A stretch of 64,000 nt of DNA from Arcanobacterium wilhelmae (GCF_029632765.1 NZ_CP121247.1:1612001-1676000); one strand, 5' to 3'. Shown: positions 18,782 through 27,595, counted from the stretch's first letter. The notes: generated from the sequence alone by a model not told the origin. Translations and numbers: made by a program.

Positions 18782-20557
18782 TCACCCGAATGTGAAGGAG
18801 TAGAGCGACACCCCAGGATCCACGCTCAAGGTGAGGACTCCAGAGGTTCCGTCTGGCACATCCACCACTGTGATCTTGTTCGGCACATCGGGCACGGACA
18901 GCTCCCCGCTTTTGCCGTTCATTTCCCAACGGATTGTGCCGTTGCCGGAGGCCACCACGTGTACCTGCCGTCCGAACCAGTTGAGTGCGACTTGCGCGCC
19001 TTTGGCTGCCGTGATTTTCTCACCATCAACCGTCCATTTGCCCCCGATCGCAAAACGGTTCTCGGGCACGTCGCCGGGGAGTTTCGCATCGTGCTCGCCG
19101 AGCGTGATCGGCTCACCAACGAAGTATTCGGCGCGGGCGGCACCAAGGTATGTCTCGGGCGTTCGCGGGTTGCGCGCACCGGCGTCGTCGGAGGTGAATA
19201 CGGGGGCAGGCAGCGAAACCTTGGGATTCGCGTCGCGAAGGAGTTCACGCACGAGCTTTTCGGTGGTCGCCTCGCCGCCCTCGCCGTACTTGATCGCGCG
19301 CAGCTGCCCTGCCGAATCGGCGAGGTAGTGCGCCGGCCAGTAGTGGTTATCGAAGTTCGTCCAGGTTGTGAGATCGGAATCGACGGCAACCGGGTAGGTG
19401 ATGCCGAGGTCCTTCGCGGCGGCGCGCACGTTGCGCTCTTCCTTCTCGAACGCGTACTCGGGCGAGTGCACGCCGATCACGTTCAGGCCGGCATCCTTGT
19501 AGGTTTCGTAGAGTTTCTCGACGCCGGGGATTGAGCGCTGGCAGTTGATGCACGAGTAGGCCCAGAAATCGACGAGCGTCACCTTGCCGTCGGTTGTGAT
19601 TGGCGCGTCACCCGGAGTGTTGAACCAGCTCACGCCCTCGATCTTTGCGAGCGGCCCACAGTTGCCGAGCTCGGAGGCGCCGTCGGTGCAGGCACCCGAC
19701 GCCGTGCCGTGCAGGAGCGTTTCGGTTTTTTGCTGGGCGGATGCGGTCCAATCCGGCAGGGCACGCTGGAGGTAGGCCGGCAGGTTGAACACGATACCGA
19801 TCGAGAGCGCGATGAGCGCGATTCCGGCGCCGATGCGGATCGCCTTCTGGCAGCGGCGGAATGCACTGATGCGTTCGGCGAGCCTGCGCCCGGCAAGCGC
19901 GAAGAACAGGAGCGGAATCGCAGTGCCGACGGAGAAGGACAGGGCAAGGAGGGCCGTGTCGGCGCCGATTTTTCCGGTCGAACCGGCCACCGCAATGGCG
20001 GCCAAGACTGGGCCGGCGCAGGGCACGTAGGCCGCACCGAGCACGAGGCCGAGCACAAATCCGTTCGAGGATTTCGCCTCGCGCTTTCCAAAACGTTCGA
20101 ATGGACGCTCGAGTAGCTCCATGAAGCGTGGGAAAAGCATTGCTATTCCGAGGGCTGCGAGCATCACGATGCCAGCCCAGCGGATGGTGTCTTGAGGGAG
20201 ACGGAGCAGGTTCAACACAGTGGACCCCAGGAGCGTGAAGAAGGTGAAGCTCAACACCAGACCGCCGACCACCAGGTAGGGCCGCCAGCGCGAGGGCTCC
20301 GACTGCGTGCTCATTGACGCGGGTGCGGCTGACGCCGGTGCGGCTGACGCCGGTGCGGCTGAGGCGCCCGGGGCAATAGCGTTGCCTCCAATAAGGTTTG
20401 CGCCACCGCCGACGCCGATGAGGTTGGCGGGCGCGGGCGCGGAGTTTCGGGCTGACTGGGCGCCGCCCGAGAGGAAGATAACTGGCAACACTGGGAGGAT
20501 ACACGGCGAAATGCCGGTGATAAATCCGCCGAGCAGGCCGATGAGGATAGTGACCAT
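18782..20557 (-). CDS. dipZ: DipZ: CcdA-like membrane domain fused to thioredoxin-like domain
   Basis: Moves reducing equivalents across the membrane to an extracytoplasmic thioredoxin domain. Order: CcdA-type helices (first at about 1-22, then about 95-285), a thioredoxin-like domain with active site YSCINCQRS near residue 335, and a C-terminal beta-rich domain of about 150 residues ending in YSFTFG. 591 residues. A linker after the first helix carries a 15-bp tandem repeat coding SAAPA units (near 20325-20370), made from the dispersed motif. The gene lies directly before sigK-rskA and divergent from the repeat lipoprotein. In mycobacteria dipZ belongs to the sigma K regulon; the promoter at 20589-20621 suggests the same. 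Confidence 0.93.
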   Translation of the reverse strand: MVTILIGLLGGFITGISPCILPVLPVIFLSGGAQSARNSAPAPANLIGVGGGANLIGGNAIAPGASAAPASAAPASAAPASMSTQSEPSRWRPYLVVGGLVLSFTFFTLLGSTVLNLLRLPQDTIRWAGIVMLAALGIAMLFPRFMELLERPFERFGKREAKSSNGFVLGLVLGAAYVPCAGPVLAAIAVAGSTGKIGADTALLALSFSVGTAIPLLFFALAGRRLAERISAFRRCQKAIRIGAGIALIALSIGIVFNLPAYLQRALPDWTASAQQKTETLLHGTASGACTDGASELGNCGPLAKIEGVSWFNTPGDAPITTDGKVTLVDFWAYSCINCQRSIPGVEKLYETYKDAGLNVIGVHSPEYAFEKEERNVRAAAKDLGITYPVAVDSDLTTWTNFDNHYWPAHYLADSAGQLRAIKYGEGGEATTEKLVRELLRDANPKVSLPAPVFTSDDAGARNPRTPETYLGAARAEYFVGEPITLGEHDAKLPGDVPENRFAIGGKWTVDGEKITAAKGAQVALNWFGRQVHVVASGNGTIRWEMNGKSGELSVPDVPNKITVVDVPDGTSGVLTLSVDPGVSLYSFTFG

Positions 20558-20588
20558 CGCTGGCTCCTTTCACGAGGTTTCATCCATG

Positions 20589-20621
20589 GTTCGGAGCAGT
20601 GGGTAATTCGGATCGGATGAA
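20589..20621 (-). promoter_or_regulatory. Candidate ECF (sigma K-type) promoter of dipZ
   Basis: On the minus strand: TTCATCCGATCC, 15 nt, then CCGAAC, ending 31 bp before the dipZ ATG. The divergent promoter for the lipoprotein has the same layout with the same 15-nt spacing. From memory, mycobacterial sigma K promoters use a CCGAAT-like -10; the match here is five of six bases. Confidence 0.65.
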
Positions 20622-20655
20622 CGAACATTTCGCAAAGTGGCGTGGTTCACATCAG

Positions 20656-20688
20656 TTCGTCCAATCCATCTGTTTCTCGACTCCGAAC
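20656..20688 (+). promoter_or_regulatory. Candidate ECF (sigma K-type) promoter of the repeat lipoprotein
   Basis: TTCGTCCAATCC (20656-20667), 15 nt, then CCGAAC (20683-20688), leaving a leader of roughly 45 nt before the ATG at 20741. It matches the divergent dipZ promoter at 10 of 12 bases in the -35 block and at all six in the -10 block. Confidence 0.65.
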
Positions 20689-20740
20689 TCCATGTGAACG
20701 CTCGCGCACCAGGCGCAGCACAACAGAAAAGGAAACACCC

Positions 20741-21088
20741 ATGAACATTCGCAAGATTTCAGCAGTTGCCATGATCGCTCTCGCTTCCGTTTCGGGCCTT
20801 GCAGCCTGCGGCTCGGGCGCGGGATCGGACAAGATGATGGACGACAAAATGACCAACGCGCCGGCCACCGACAAGATGATGGACGACAAGGACAAGATGT
20901 CCGACAAGGACAAGATGAGCGACGACAAGATGTCCGACGGAAAAATGTCTGAGCCGTCCGACAAGATGATGGACGACAAGGACAAGATGTCCGACAAGGA
21001 CAAGATGAGCGACGACAAGATGTCCGACAAGGACAAGATGAGCGACGACAAGATGTCCGACAAGGACAAGATGAGCGACGGCAAGTGA
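20741..21088 (+). CDS. Secreted lipoprotein with Met-x-Lys/Asp repeats (pentapeptide MxKDx-type)
   Basis: 115 residues. A lipoprotein signal peptide with lipobox GLAAC puts the lipidated cysteine at 23. The rest is low-complexity: 14 units each starting Lys-Met, mostly KMSDD, KMSDKD and KMMDDKD, with no cysteine, aromatic residue or fold-like segment. At DNA level a 33-bp unit is repeated exactly at 21002-21034 and 21035-21067, with TCC and AGC serine codons alternating in register, so the array grew by recent duplication. A GGAAA ribosome-binding site precedes the ATG at 20741; upstream in-frame codons are not credible. Proteins with MxKDx repeats are known as an uncharacterised family. Methionine-rich acidic-basic repeats could bind metal ions or act as an oxidant sink; this is inference from composition and from the neighbouring dipZ. 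Confidence 0.85.
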   Translation: MNIRKISAVAMIALASVSGLAACGSGAGSDKMMDDKMTNAPATDKMMDDKDKMSDKDKMSDDKMSDGKMSEPSDKMMDDKDKMSDKDKMSDDKMSDKDKMSDDKMSDKDKMSDGK

Positions 21089-21106
21089 TCTGATCGCGAT
21101 CAGCCG

Positions 21107-21144
21107 AATGGTTGTGGGCACCCCAGCGGGTGCCCACAACCATT
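21107..21144 (+). terminator. Rho-independent terminator after the repeat lipoprotein
   Basis: Perfect 17-bp stem (21107-21123 with 21128-21144), 4-nt loop CAGC, then TTC. It lies 19 bp after the stop codon. Confidence 0.8.
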
Positions 21145-21162
21145 TTCGGTTAGGCTGAATCC

Positions 21163-21588
21163 GTGGCTCGAATTTTTCTCATTCTGGTTGTGATCGCGCT
21201 TCACATCTACACACTCATCGATGTGATTCGCTCATCCGTGATGCCTGCACGCCGAATCTCCAAACCCGTGTGGATCATCCTTGTTCTCGTGCCAATCCTC
21301 GGCCCACTCGTGTGGCTTGGGTTGAAGTACCAGCACGTTTTCACGAAAGATTCGTTCCAACGCCCCGGGACCTCCGCGTTTGGCCCGCAGATCAAAAAGA
21401 GCCGCGAAGCCGCGGCCCCGGTCGCTCCCGACGACGATCCCGAGTTCCTCGCACGCCTCGACGCCCAGAACCGTCGCAAGGCCTGGGAGGAACGCCAGCG
21501 CAAGGAAAAGGAAGCCAAAGGCGAGCCAGAAACTCCCCGCAAACCAGAAGACGGCGAAGAACATGGCGGCCTCTACGGCCACAAGTAA
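21163..21588 (+). CDS. Small membrane protein with PLDc_N-type domain
   Basis: 141 residues from a GTG at 21163. Two transmembrane helices (about 2-20 and 33-53) with the PLDc N-terminal-domain pattern (IDVIRSS, then KPVWIILVLVPILGPLVWL). The remainder is a charged cytosolic tail, rich in Lys/Glu from about residue 95. This domain precedes cardiolipin synthases in some proteins, but the catalytic HKD motifs are absent, so no enzymatic role is claimed. It is flanked by terminators on both sides and probably forms its own transcript. Confidence 0.8.
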   Translation: MARIFLILVVIALHIYTLIDVIRSSVMPARRISKPVWIILVLVPILGPLVWLGLKYQHVFTKDSFQRPGTSAFGPQIKKSREAAAPVAPDDDPEFLARLDAQNRRKAWEERQRKEKEAKGEPETPRKPEDGEEHGGLYGHK

Positions 21589-21611
21589 ACCGAGCACCCC
21601 ACATGTCAGCG

Positions 21612-21645
21612 AAAGAGCGGTGGCGCCCAAGCGCCACCGCTCTTT
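21612..21645. terminator. Bidirectional terminator between convergent genes
   Basis: Perfect 15-bp stem (21612-21626 with 21631-21645), loop CCAA, followed by T on the plus strand; the A-rich 5' end gives a T-tract on the minus strand. It serves the 21163-21588 gene and the convergent phosphatase gene. Confidence 0.88.
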
Positions 21646-21702
21646 TCAGTTTTACCCAACACGCTGGGCAAGCTCCCGATACCGCTGCACCGGCGTCGTC
21701 GC

Positions 21703-22368
21703 TCAGCGGCCGTGAACCGCAGCTTCGGACGAGCCGGGAGTCATGTCGGAAGCTTTGCGCATAAGATCCGCAACCGGCTCCTCGTACCCCACCGACACCA
21801 GCTGGTTCCCCACGAAGTTCAACGATGTCACTGACGCGAGCGAACACTGGCGCTTACGTGGATCGTGAAGCATCGGATAACCCTCGACGAACGAACGCAT
21901 CGTCCAAATCGGCAACTGATGACTCACGAGCACAGCCTCGCCGCCGCGGGCCACCTCGAGCGCGTGCGCGACCGCGCGCGACATACGATCAACAACCTTG
22001 GTGTAGGGTTCGCCCCACGACGGCTTCGCCGGGTTCACATACCACGGCCAATACTTCGGCTTGAGTAGCACGAGGCGATTCTTGTTGATCGCCAGCCCCT
22101 CAAACTTGTTGTCCGCCTCGATCAGGCGCGGATCCTTCTCGATCTCAAGGCCGAACTCGCGTGCTGTAGGCGTGCCCGTCTCGATCGCGCGCTCAAGCGG
22201 CGAGGTGATCACGGTGCGAACATCGTGATCCGCGAACCACTCCCCGAGGCCTTGAGCCATCTGGTGGCCAAGCTCGGTGAGATGAAAACCGCCACGGCGC
22301 CCGTAGAGAATCCCGGTGGGATTATCCACTTCGCCGTGGCGGACAAGATACACGGTAGTTATTTCCAT
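21703..22368 (-). CDS. Histidine phosphatase superfamily protein (phosphoglycerate mutase-like)
   Basis: The catalytic phospho-His motif is VRHGEVDNP at residues 9-17, with Arg in SPLERAIET, acid/base region EADNKFEG, and the second catalytic His in LVSHQLPIW. 221 residues, the size of the actinobacterial single-domain phosphatase group. Substrate cannot be read from sequence. It starts 20 bp from the marR stop on the same strand, so it may be expressed behind marR. Confidence 0.87.
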   Translation of the reverse strand: MEITTVYLVRHGEVDNPTGILYGRRGGFHLTELGHQMAQGLGEWFADHDVRTVITSPLERAIETGTPTAREFGLEIEKDPRLIEADNKFEGLAINKNRLVLLKPKYWPWYVNPAKPSWGEPYTKVVDRMSRAVAHALEVARGGEAVLVSHQLPIWTMRSFVEGYPMLHDPRKRQCSLASVTSLNFVGNQLVSVGYEEPVADLMRKASDMTPGSSEAAVHGR

Positions 22369-22380
22369 GCGTTTAGCCTA

Positions 22381-22860
22381 CTAGAGCTGAGAGAAATCGG
22401 CCTCACCAAGCAGTTTCGCCGATGTATCACCATAGGCGAGGAACTCATCGCGCGTGAGCTTGGACAGCAGGTGCTCGCGCACCGAGTTCACATGCTTCGG
22501 GGCGGACTGCTCGAGCTTGGCAAACCCGGCGTCCGTGAGCGTACACATAATCCCTCGGCGATCGTCTGCGCACGGTTCACGAAGAACATAGCCGGCCGCC
22601 TCCAGACGGGAGACCGTGTGAGTCAGGCGCGAACGTGAGTGCACCAGATTCTTCGCCAGCTGCGACATGCGGGCCTTGCGATCCGGAGATTCAGACAGGC
22701 GCACCAGCACCTCATACTCATTGAAAGTGATGCCGTTATCCTCCACCATGTCGCGGTTGATCCGCTCGATCGCAAAAGCAGTTCCGCGCAGGAAGTGACG
22801 CCACGCGATCTGCTCTTCCTCATCGAGCCACTCAACCTCGTCGTGCTCGTTGTTTGCCAT
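22381..22860 (-). CDS. MarR-family transcriptional regulator
   Basis: 159 residues. Winged-helix core about 35-125, including EYEVLVRLSESPDRKARMSQ, the recognition helix region LVHSRSRLTHTVSRLEAAG and the wing CADDRRGIMCTLTDAG. The ATG has an AAGGAGG ribosome-binding site. An inverted repeat about 60 bp upstream (22918-22940) is a likely autoregulatory operator. The ligand is unknown; the downstream phosphatase is the only neighbour on the same strand. Confidence 0.92.
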   Translation of the reverse strand: MANNEHDEVEWLDEEEQIAWRHFLRGTAFAIERINRDMVEDNGITFNEYEVLVRLSESPDRKARMSQLAKNLVHSRSRLTHTVSRLEAAGYVLREPCADDRRGIMCTLTDAGFAKLEQSAPKHVNSVREHLLSKLTRDEFLAYGDTSAKLLGEADFSQL

Positions 22861-22917
22861 TTGGCCTCCTTGAAAAACTGTGCGGAGAACAACTGCGTGC
22901 GGTTGTCTGCGCCCTTA

Positions 22918-22940
22918 ATTGTTGAACATTGTACAACAAT
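22918..22940. promoter_or_regulatory. Probable MarR operator
   Basis: 23-bp inverted repeat with outer arms ATTGTTG and CAACAAT and inner arms ACA and TGT. Only the base pair next to each outer arm and the centre break symmetry. Size and position fit a MarR dimer site upstream of its own gene. Confidence 0.7.
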
Positions 22941-23094
22941 GGTTCCCGCTTGTAAACCCCCGAAGGTACGCGTAATGGCTCCAGAAAGCCCGAAAACCAG
23001 GATTGGTTCGCGACGCCGGAGCCATGGTTTGTCGCCCAACCAGGCTCGCCACCGGTGCGCCTCACGAAACGGCACCCCGGCGTCGGGAAAAATA

Positions 23095-23120
23095 AAGCAG
23101 GAGCCTTTCGGCTCCTGCTT
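23095..23120 (-). terminator. Terminator after the bS22 gene
   Basis: 11-bp perfect stem (23095-23105 with 23110-23120) and a 4-nt loop; on the minus strand it is followed by TATTTTTCC. It begins 6 bp past the bS22 stop. Confidence 0.85.
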
Positions 23121-23126
23121 CACATG

Positions 23127-23225
23127 TCACTTCTTGTTACGACGCTGGTGACGAGTCTTACGGAGAAGCTTGCGGTGCTTCTTCTTCGACATACGCTTGC
23201 GACGCTTCTTAATAACGGAACCCAC
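23127..23225 (-). CDS. Small ribosomal protein bS22 (AURKAIP1/COX24-type)
   Basis: 32 residues starting at a GTG (23225): [20 protein letters not shown], then [12 protein letters not shown]. This is the very basic actinobacterial 30S protein bS22. It is followed by its own terminator and preceded by the HTH gene at 23283-23498, the same order as in mycobacteria (the Rv0500A-Rv0500B arrangement). Confidence 0.93.
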   Translation of the reverse strand: MGSVIKKRRKRMSKKKHRKLLRKTRHQRRNKK

Positions 23226-23282
23226 AGGTTACCTCCGAACGTACTAGCTGATGCTGAACTTAATGAATACTACCCTACAAAG

Positions 23283-23498
23283 TCAGGCGCCGGAAACTTC
23301 ACGGCGCTGGACGGGCTGCGCGGCACCGATCAGCTGCTCGAGAGCGGAGCGCGGCACGCGATACGAGTTACCCACGCGAACAGCGGGCAGCTCCCCCGAA
23401 TGCACCATGCGGTACACGGTCATCCGAGAAACTCGAGTCACCTCAGCAACCTCAGCAACCGTAAAAAACTGCGGCGCCGACGATGGAAGTTGTGCCAT
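23283..23498 (-). CDS. Excisionase/MerR-type helix-turn-helix DNA-binding protein
   Basis: 71 residues. HTH_17-type domain: FFTVAEVAEVTRVSRMTVYR, then GELPAVRVGNSYRVP. The ATG at 23498 has GGAAAAGG before it; the frame is open further upstream but with no similarity. It lies 57 bp upstream of bS22 on the same strand, a pairing conserved in actinobacteria. Despite the excisionase label there is no integrase or att site nearby, so it is probably a chromosomal regulator. Confidence 0.85.
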   Translation of the reverse strand: MAQLPSSAPQFFTVAEVAEVTRVSRMTVYRMVHSGELPAVRVGNSYRVPRSALEQLIGAAQPVQRREVSGA

Positions 23499-23678
23499 GA
23501 AACCTTTTCCTTTTGCGTGCGGCCGTTGGGCCTGACGTTGTGTGAGAAGAATTGACGCGCCAAAGCGCGCTACATCGTTCCCAAGAATACCCGATAACCT
23601 CACGAAGCGCACACGTCTCACAAAATTGCTGTGCGCGATACGATAGGCGAGCACACATCAGCATGGAAGGGATAACGG

Positions 23679-25055
23679 ATGAGGGTGAGCACCCCCGGAG
23701 CCACCGAGCCAACGATTCGCGATCGGATCGACGATTTCGCGCGCCGTTCGCCCGCTCGCCTCGCCATGATCGTCTTCGCGCTTATCATCCTCTTCTTCAC
23801 CTCTCTCCTCCTCCTTCCTTTCGCTTCGGACGTTCCCGGCAGCGCCGGCGTCATGGAGGCACTGTGGACGGCAACAAGCGCAGTGTGCGTCACGGGTCTG
23901 ACTGTCGTCGATACTGCGACATACTGGTCTGGGTTCGGGCGGGTCGTGATCGCCATCGCAATGCAGGTCGGCGGCCTGGGCGTGATGACCCTCGCTTCGA
24001 TCCTCGGTCTGGCGGTCTCCCGCCACATCGGCCTCACGCAGCGTATGCTCACGGCAACGGAAACGAAATCGCGCCTCGGCGAAGTCGGCTCGCTCCTGCG
24101 CGCGGTTCTCGCCACTTCGTTGATCGGTGAAGGCATTTTGTTCCTCGTTTTCATCCCCTCGCTGATCAGCCGCGGACTTTCCGCTCTCGAGGCCGTGGGG
24201 CACTCGCTGTTCCTGTCCGTTTCCGTGTTCAACAATGGCGGCTTCGTGATTTGGCCCGACGGCATGGAGGCCTTCGCCGGCGATTGGTTTGTGTGCCTGC
24301 CCATCATTCTGGGCACGTTTGTGGGCGCAATCGGTTTCCCCGTGGTTCTCAACATCGCCTCGAACCGCGGCAACATCCGAGCGTGGTCGCTCCATACGAA
24401 GATCACGCTCGTTGCCTACTTCCTCATCTGGATCATCGGAGTGGTGCTTTTCGCGCTTCTGGAATGGGGCAACACGGCAACGATCGGGAACGCGCCGATA
24501 CATTCGAAAGTGCTTTCATCCATGTTTGAGGCCACAATGCCTCGCTCCACCGGCCTGTCAGTGGTGGACGCCTCCCAGATGAACGAATCGACCTGGTTCA
24601 TGTTCGACATTATGATGTTCATCGGCGGCGGCTCGGCTTCAACCTCGGGCGGCATTAAGGTGTCCACGTTCGCGGTGTTGCTCCTCGCGATTCTTGCGGA
24701 GGCTCGCGGAGACCGCGATACGGAAGCCTTCGGCAAGCGGATTCCGCCCGACGTCGTGCGCCTGGGTATTTCCGCAACGTTCCTCGGAGCGTTCATGGTG
24801 GGAACTGCAACCCTGCTCCTCCTGCAGCTCACGGACGTTCCGCTGGACAAGGTGCTTTTTGAAGTGATTTCAGCGTTCGCTACGTGTGGGCTTTCCACCG
24901 GAATTACTGCCGACCTGCCGACGTCGGCGAAGGCCGTGTTGATCGTGATGATGTACCTCGGGCGCGTGGGAACGATGACGTTCGCCGCGGCGCTCGCGCT
25001 ACGCAACCGCCGGCGAGTGCTACGCCTGCCGGTGGAGCGCCCGATCATCGGATAA
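23679..25055 (+). CDS. TrkH/KtrB-family potassium transporter, membrane subunit
   Basis: 458 residues, about eight to ten helices. The four pore loops with their filter glycines are visible: AVCVTGLTVV, VFNNGGFVIW, GGGSASTSGGIKV and ATCGLSTGI. The downstream gene encodes the matching NAD-binding regulator 33 bp away, so together they form a KtrAB/Trk-type potassium uptake system. Translation probably starts at the ATG at 23679, which follows GGGATAACGG. Confidence 0.93.
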   Translation: MRVSTPGATEPTIRDRIDDFARRSPARLAMIVFALIILFFTSLLLLPFASDVPGSAGVMEALWTATSAVCVTGLTVVDTATYWSGFGRVVIAIAMQVGGLGVMTLASILGLAVSRHIGLTQRMLTATETKSRLGEVGSLLRAVLATSLIGEGILFLVFIPSLISRGLSALEAVGHSLFLSVSVFNNGGFVIWPDGMEAFAGDWFVCLPIILGTFVGAIGFPVVLNIASNRGNIRAWSLHTKITLVAYFLIWIIGVVLFALLEWGNTATIGNAPIHSKVLSSMFEATMPRSTGLSVVDASQMNESTWFMFDIMMFIGGGSASTSGGIKVSTFAVLLLAILAEARGDRDTEAFGKRIPPDVVRLGISATFLGAFMVGTATLLLLQLTDVPLDKVLFEVISAFATCGLSTGITADLPTSAKAVLIVMMYLGRVGTMTFAAALALRNRRRVLRLPVERPIIG

Positions 25056-25088
25056 CCCCGCTACGATTGAGACGACGAAAGGGAACCT

Positions 25089-25742
25089 ATGGCGAAGAAA
25101 AACGAGGCCGCGCTAGTGATCGGCTTGGGCCGTTTCGGCACGGCGATCGCGATCACGCTCGACAAGCTGGGCAAGGAAGTCCTGGCAGTGGAGTCGAACG
25201 ATGAGCTCGCACAGAAGTGGTCGCATCGTTTCGGCGTGGTCGAGGCGGACGCGCGTAACGCGGAGGCGCTTCGCCAGATCGGCGCGGAGGATTTCGACGT
25301 GGCAGTTGTGGGCGTGGGTACGTCGCTGGAGGCGTCCGTGCTGATCACCGCAAACCTCGTGGATATCGGTGTGAAGGAGATTTGGGCGAAGGCCACCTCG
25401 CGCGAGCATGGCACGATTTTGCGGCGCATTGGTGCCCACCACGTGGTGTATCCGGAGTACGACGCCGGGCAGCGCGTTGCGCACATGCTCTCTGGCAAGA
25501 TGCTTGATTACATCGAGATGGAGGACCAGTTCACGATCGTGAAGATGTATCCACCGAAGGAGCTCGTGGGGTTCACGGTGGCGCAGTCGCGCGTGCGCGA
25601 GCGTTTCGGTGTAACGATTATTGGCGTGAAGTCACCAGGCCAGCCGTTCGAGTACACCACGCCGGAGACGAAGATTGGCGTGGGCGATACACTCATCGTT
25701 TCCGGCGAGCCGGGCTTGCTCGAGGAGTTTGCGGGCCGCTAA
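25089..25742 (+). CDS. TrkA/KtrA-family potassium channel regulator
   Basis: 217 residues. N-terminal RCK Rossmann domain (LVIGLGRFGTAIAITLDKLG near residue 10, VESNDE, VGVGTSLEASV) and a C-terminal TrkA_C domain from about residue 140. It gates the upstream membrane subunit in response to nucleotide binding. A GAAAGGGAACCT ribosome-binding region precedes the ATG. The 73-nt repeat array begins 45 bp after the stop. Confidence 0.93.
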   Translation: MAKKNEAALVIGLGRFGTAIAITLDKLGKEVLAVESNDELAQKWSHRFGVVEADARNAEALRQIGAEDFDVAVVGVGTSLEASVLITANLVDIGVKEIWAKATSREHGTILRRIGAHHVVYPEYDAGQRVAHMLSGKMLDYIEMEDQFTIVKMYPPKELVGFTVAQSRVRERFGVTIIGVKSPGQPFEYTTPETKIGVGDTLIVSGEPGLLEEFAGR

Positions 25743-25786
25743 CGCCGACGCCGAGGCTCGGGTAGCGACGCCGGGGCACGGCTTGC

Positions 25787-26105
25787 GTGCATAACTCAAT
25801 CAGTTCCGTGAGGCGTTGCGCATATAGCAACGCCTCACCCGATTGACAGAGTTACGCACGGGAGTTGGTGGAATTGCGTACGGGACTGCCGACGCCGGGG
25901 CCGGCTTGCGTGCATAACTCAATCAGTTCCGTGAGGCGTTGCGCATATAGCAACGCCTCACCCGATTGACAGAGTTACGCACGGGAGTTGGTGGAATTGC
26001 GTACGGGACTGCCGACGCCGGGGCCGGCTTGCGTGCATAACTCAATCAGTTCCGTGAGGCGTTGCGCATATAGCAACGCCTCACCCGATTGACGCAGTTA
26101 CGCAC
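25787..26105. repeat. Array 1: three copies of a 73-nt imperfect palindrome, 123-bp period
   Basis: Copies at 25787-25859, 25910-25982 and 26033-26105. Each is exactly 73 nt with ends GTGCATAACTC and GAGTTACGCAC and a perfect 12-bp inner stem (GTGAGGCGTTGC with GCAACGCCTCAC) around the 7-nt loop GCATATA. The 50-bp spacers between copies are nearly identical and each contains CCGACGCCGG. The third copy has GACGCAG where the first two have GACAGAG. The array fills the 470-bp gap between the potassium genes and radA, which holds no gene. Confidence 0.95.
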
Positions 26106-26212
26106 GGCTCGTCGACGCCGGGAAGAGATTTTTGGGGCCGTGAGCTGGGGATTCGTTGCCACATCTAAAGTGATCAACAAATTTTGTCATAGGCGCTTTG
26201 TAAGGTTGGGGC

Positions 26213-27595
26213 ATGGCTAAAGCAAAAGTGGCATTCGTGTGTAGCGAGTGCGGATGGGATACCAACAAGTGGGTTGGTCGGTGCCCGAACTGTGGTTCGT
26301 GGGGCACGATCGAGGAGTTCGCCGCGCCTACGGCAAAAGGGAAGGCTCGTTCGCTCACTCCGCATACCCCGGCGCAGCCGATCACTGAAGTCTCGGCTCA
26401 GGCATCGGTGAAGGAACCAACAGGCGTGGGCGAACTGGATCGAGTGCTCGGCGGCGGAATCGTGCCGGGTGTTGTGATTTTGATGGCCGGGGAACCCGGG
26501 GTCGGAAAGTCCACGCTCTTGCTGGATGTGGCGGCTCGTGCGGCCGATGAAGCGGCAAAGCGCGGGGCGGCCCCGGTGCTGTATGTGACCGGAGAGGAAT
26601 CAGCCTCGCAGGTGCGTTCGCGCGCCGAAAGAATCGGCGCGCTCACCGAAAATCTCCTGCTTACCGCCCAGGCGGATCTTTCCCGCGTCCTTGGGCATAT
26701 TGAGGATGCGAAGCCCTCGCTGTTGATCGTGGATTCGGTTCAGACGATCGCGGATCCGGATGTGGAGGGCGCTGCCGGCGGAGTGGCGCAGGTGCGAGCG
26801 GTCACCTCGGCTCTTGTGGGGATAGCGAAGGCCACTGGGATTCCAATGATGCTGGTGGGCCACGTTACCAAGGAAGGGTCAATCGCGGGACCGCGCGTGC
26901 TCGAGCATCTCGTGGATGTTGTATGCCAGTTTGAGGGCGATCGGCATTCACGCCTGCGCATGATCCGCGCGGTCAAAAATCGTTACGGCCCAACCGACGA
27001 GGTGGGTTGCTTCGAACTGGTCGATTCCGGGATCCGAGAGCTTCCGGATCCGTCCGGCATCTTCCTCTCGGCCCGTAATCTCACGGTTCCGGGCACGTGC
27101 GTCACCATTACGCTGGAAGGCCGCCGACCAATGCCGGTGGAGGTTCAAGCGCTGTCGGTTCCGGCGGCTGGCCCGCCGCGACGCACCACCTCGGGCGTGG
27201 AATATTCGAGGGTGGCAATGATGCTTGCGGTGCTGCAATCGCGCCTTGGCGTGGAGTTTGAGAAGCAGGATATTTTCGTCTCCACCGTGGGCGGCGCGAA
27301 GGCGAGCGAACCGAGCGTGGATATTGCGATCGCACTAGCCCTTGCCTCAGCGGCCGCGGATCTTCCGCTCGCACCAGGCGTGATCGCAATTGGCGAGGTC
27401 TCGCTCACGGGTGAGCTTCGCCCGGTTGTTGGCCTACAACAGCGAATCAACGAGGCCGCGCGCCTGGGATTCAGGATCGCGCTGGTGCCGCACACGGCGG
27501 ATCCGATCGTTGCTCCGGACGGGCTGGAGATCCGCACGATTTCAGACGTACGAGAGGGGGTAAAGTCCGTGCTCCCGATCTCGGGCGGACGCTAA
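26213..27595 (+). CDS. radA: DNA repair protein RadA
   Basis: RecA-like ATPase that helps process recombination intermediates. Order: zinc finger (CSECGWDTNKW, CPNCGSWG; residues about 10-32), Walker A GEPGVGKST near residue 92, the RadA-specific KNRYG motif near residue 257 (KNRFG in most bacteria), and a Lon-protease-like C-terminal domain from about residue 290 (GGAKASEPSVDIAIALALAS). 460 residues. Bracketed by palindrome arrays 1 and 2 together with mutY. Confidence 0.96.
   Translation: MAKAKVAFVCSECGWDTNKWVGRCPNCGSWGTIEEFAAPTAKGKARSLTPHTPAQPITEVSAQASVKEPTGVGELDRVLGGGIVPGVVILMAGEPGVGKSTLLLDVAARAADEAAKRGAAPVLYVTGEESASQVRSRAERIGALTENLLLTAQADLSRVLGHIEDAKPSLLIVDSVQTIADPDVEGAAGGVAQVRAVTSALVGIAKATGIPMMLVGHVTKEGSIAGPRVLEHLVDVVCQFEGDRHSRLRMIRAVKNRYGPTDEVGCFELVDSGIRELPDPSGIFLSARNLTVPGTCVTITLEGRRPMPVEVQALSVPAAGPPRRTTSGVEYSRVAMMLAVLQSRLGVEFEKQDIFVSTVGGAKASEPSVDIAIALALASAAADLPLAPGVIAIGEVSLTGELRPVVGLQQRINEAARLGFRIALVPHTADPIVAPDGLEIRTISDVREGVKSVLPISGGR

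Noticed and set aside
23283..23498. Excisionase of a mobile element
   Set aside because: No integrase or att site; the gene sits in the conserved bS22 neighbourhood.
25787..26105. CRISPR array
   Set aside because: The repeated units are long palindromes with near-identical spacers, so spacers are not unique; no cas gene is nearby.
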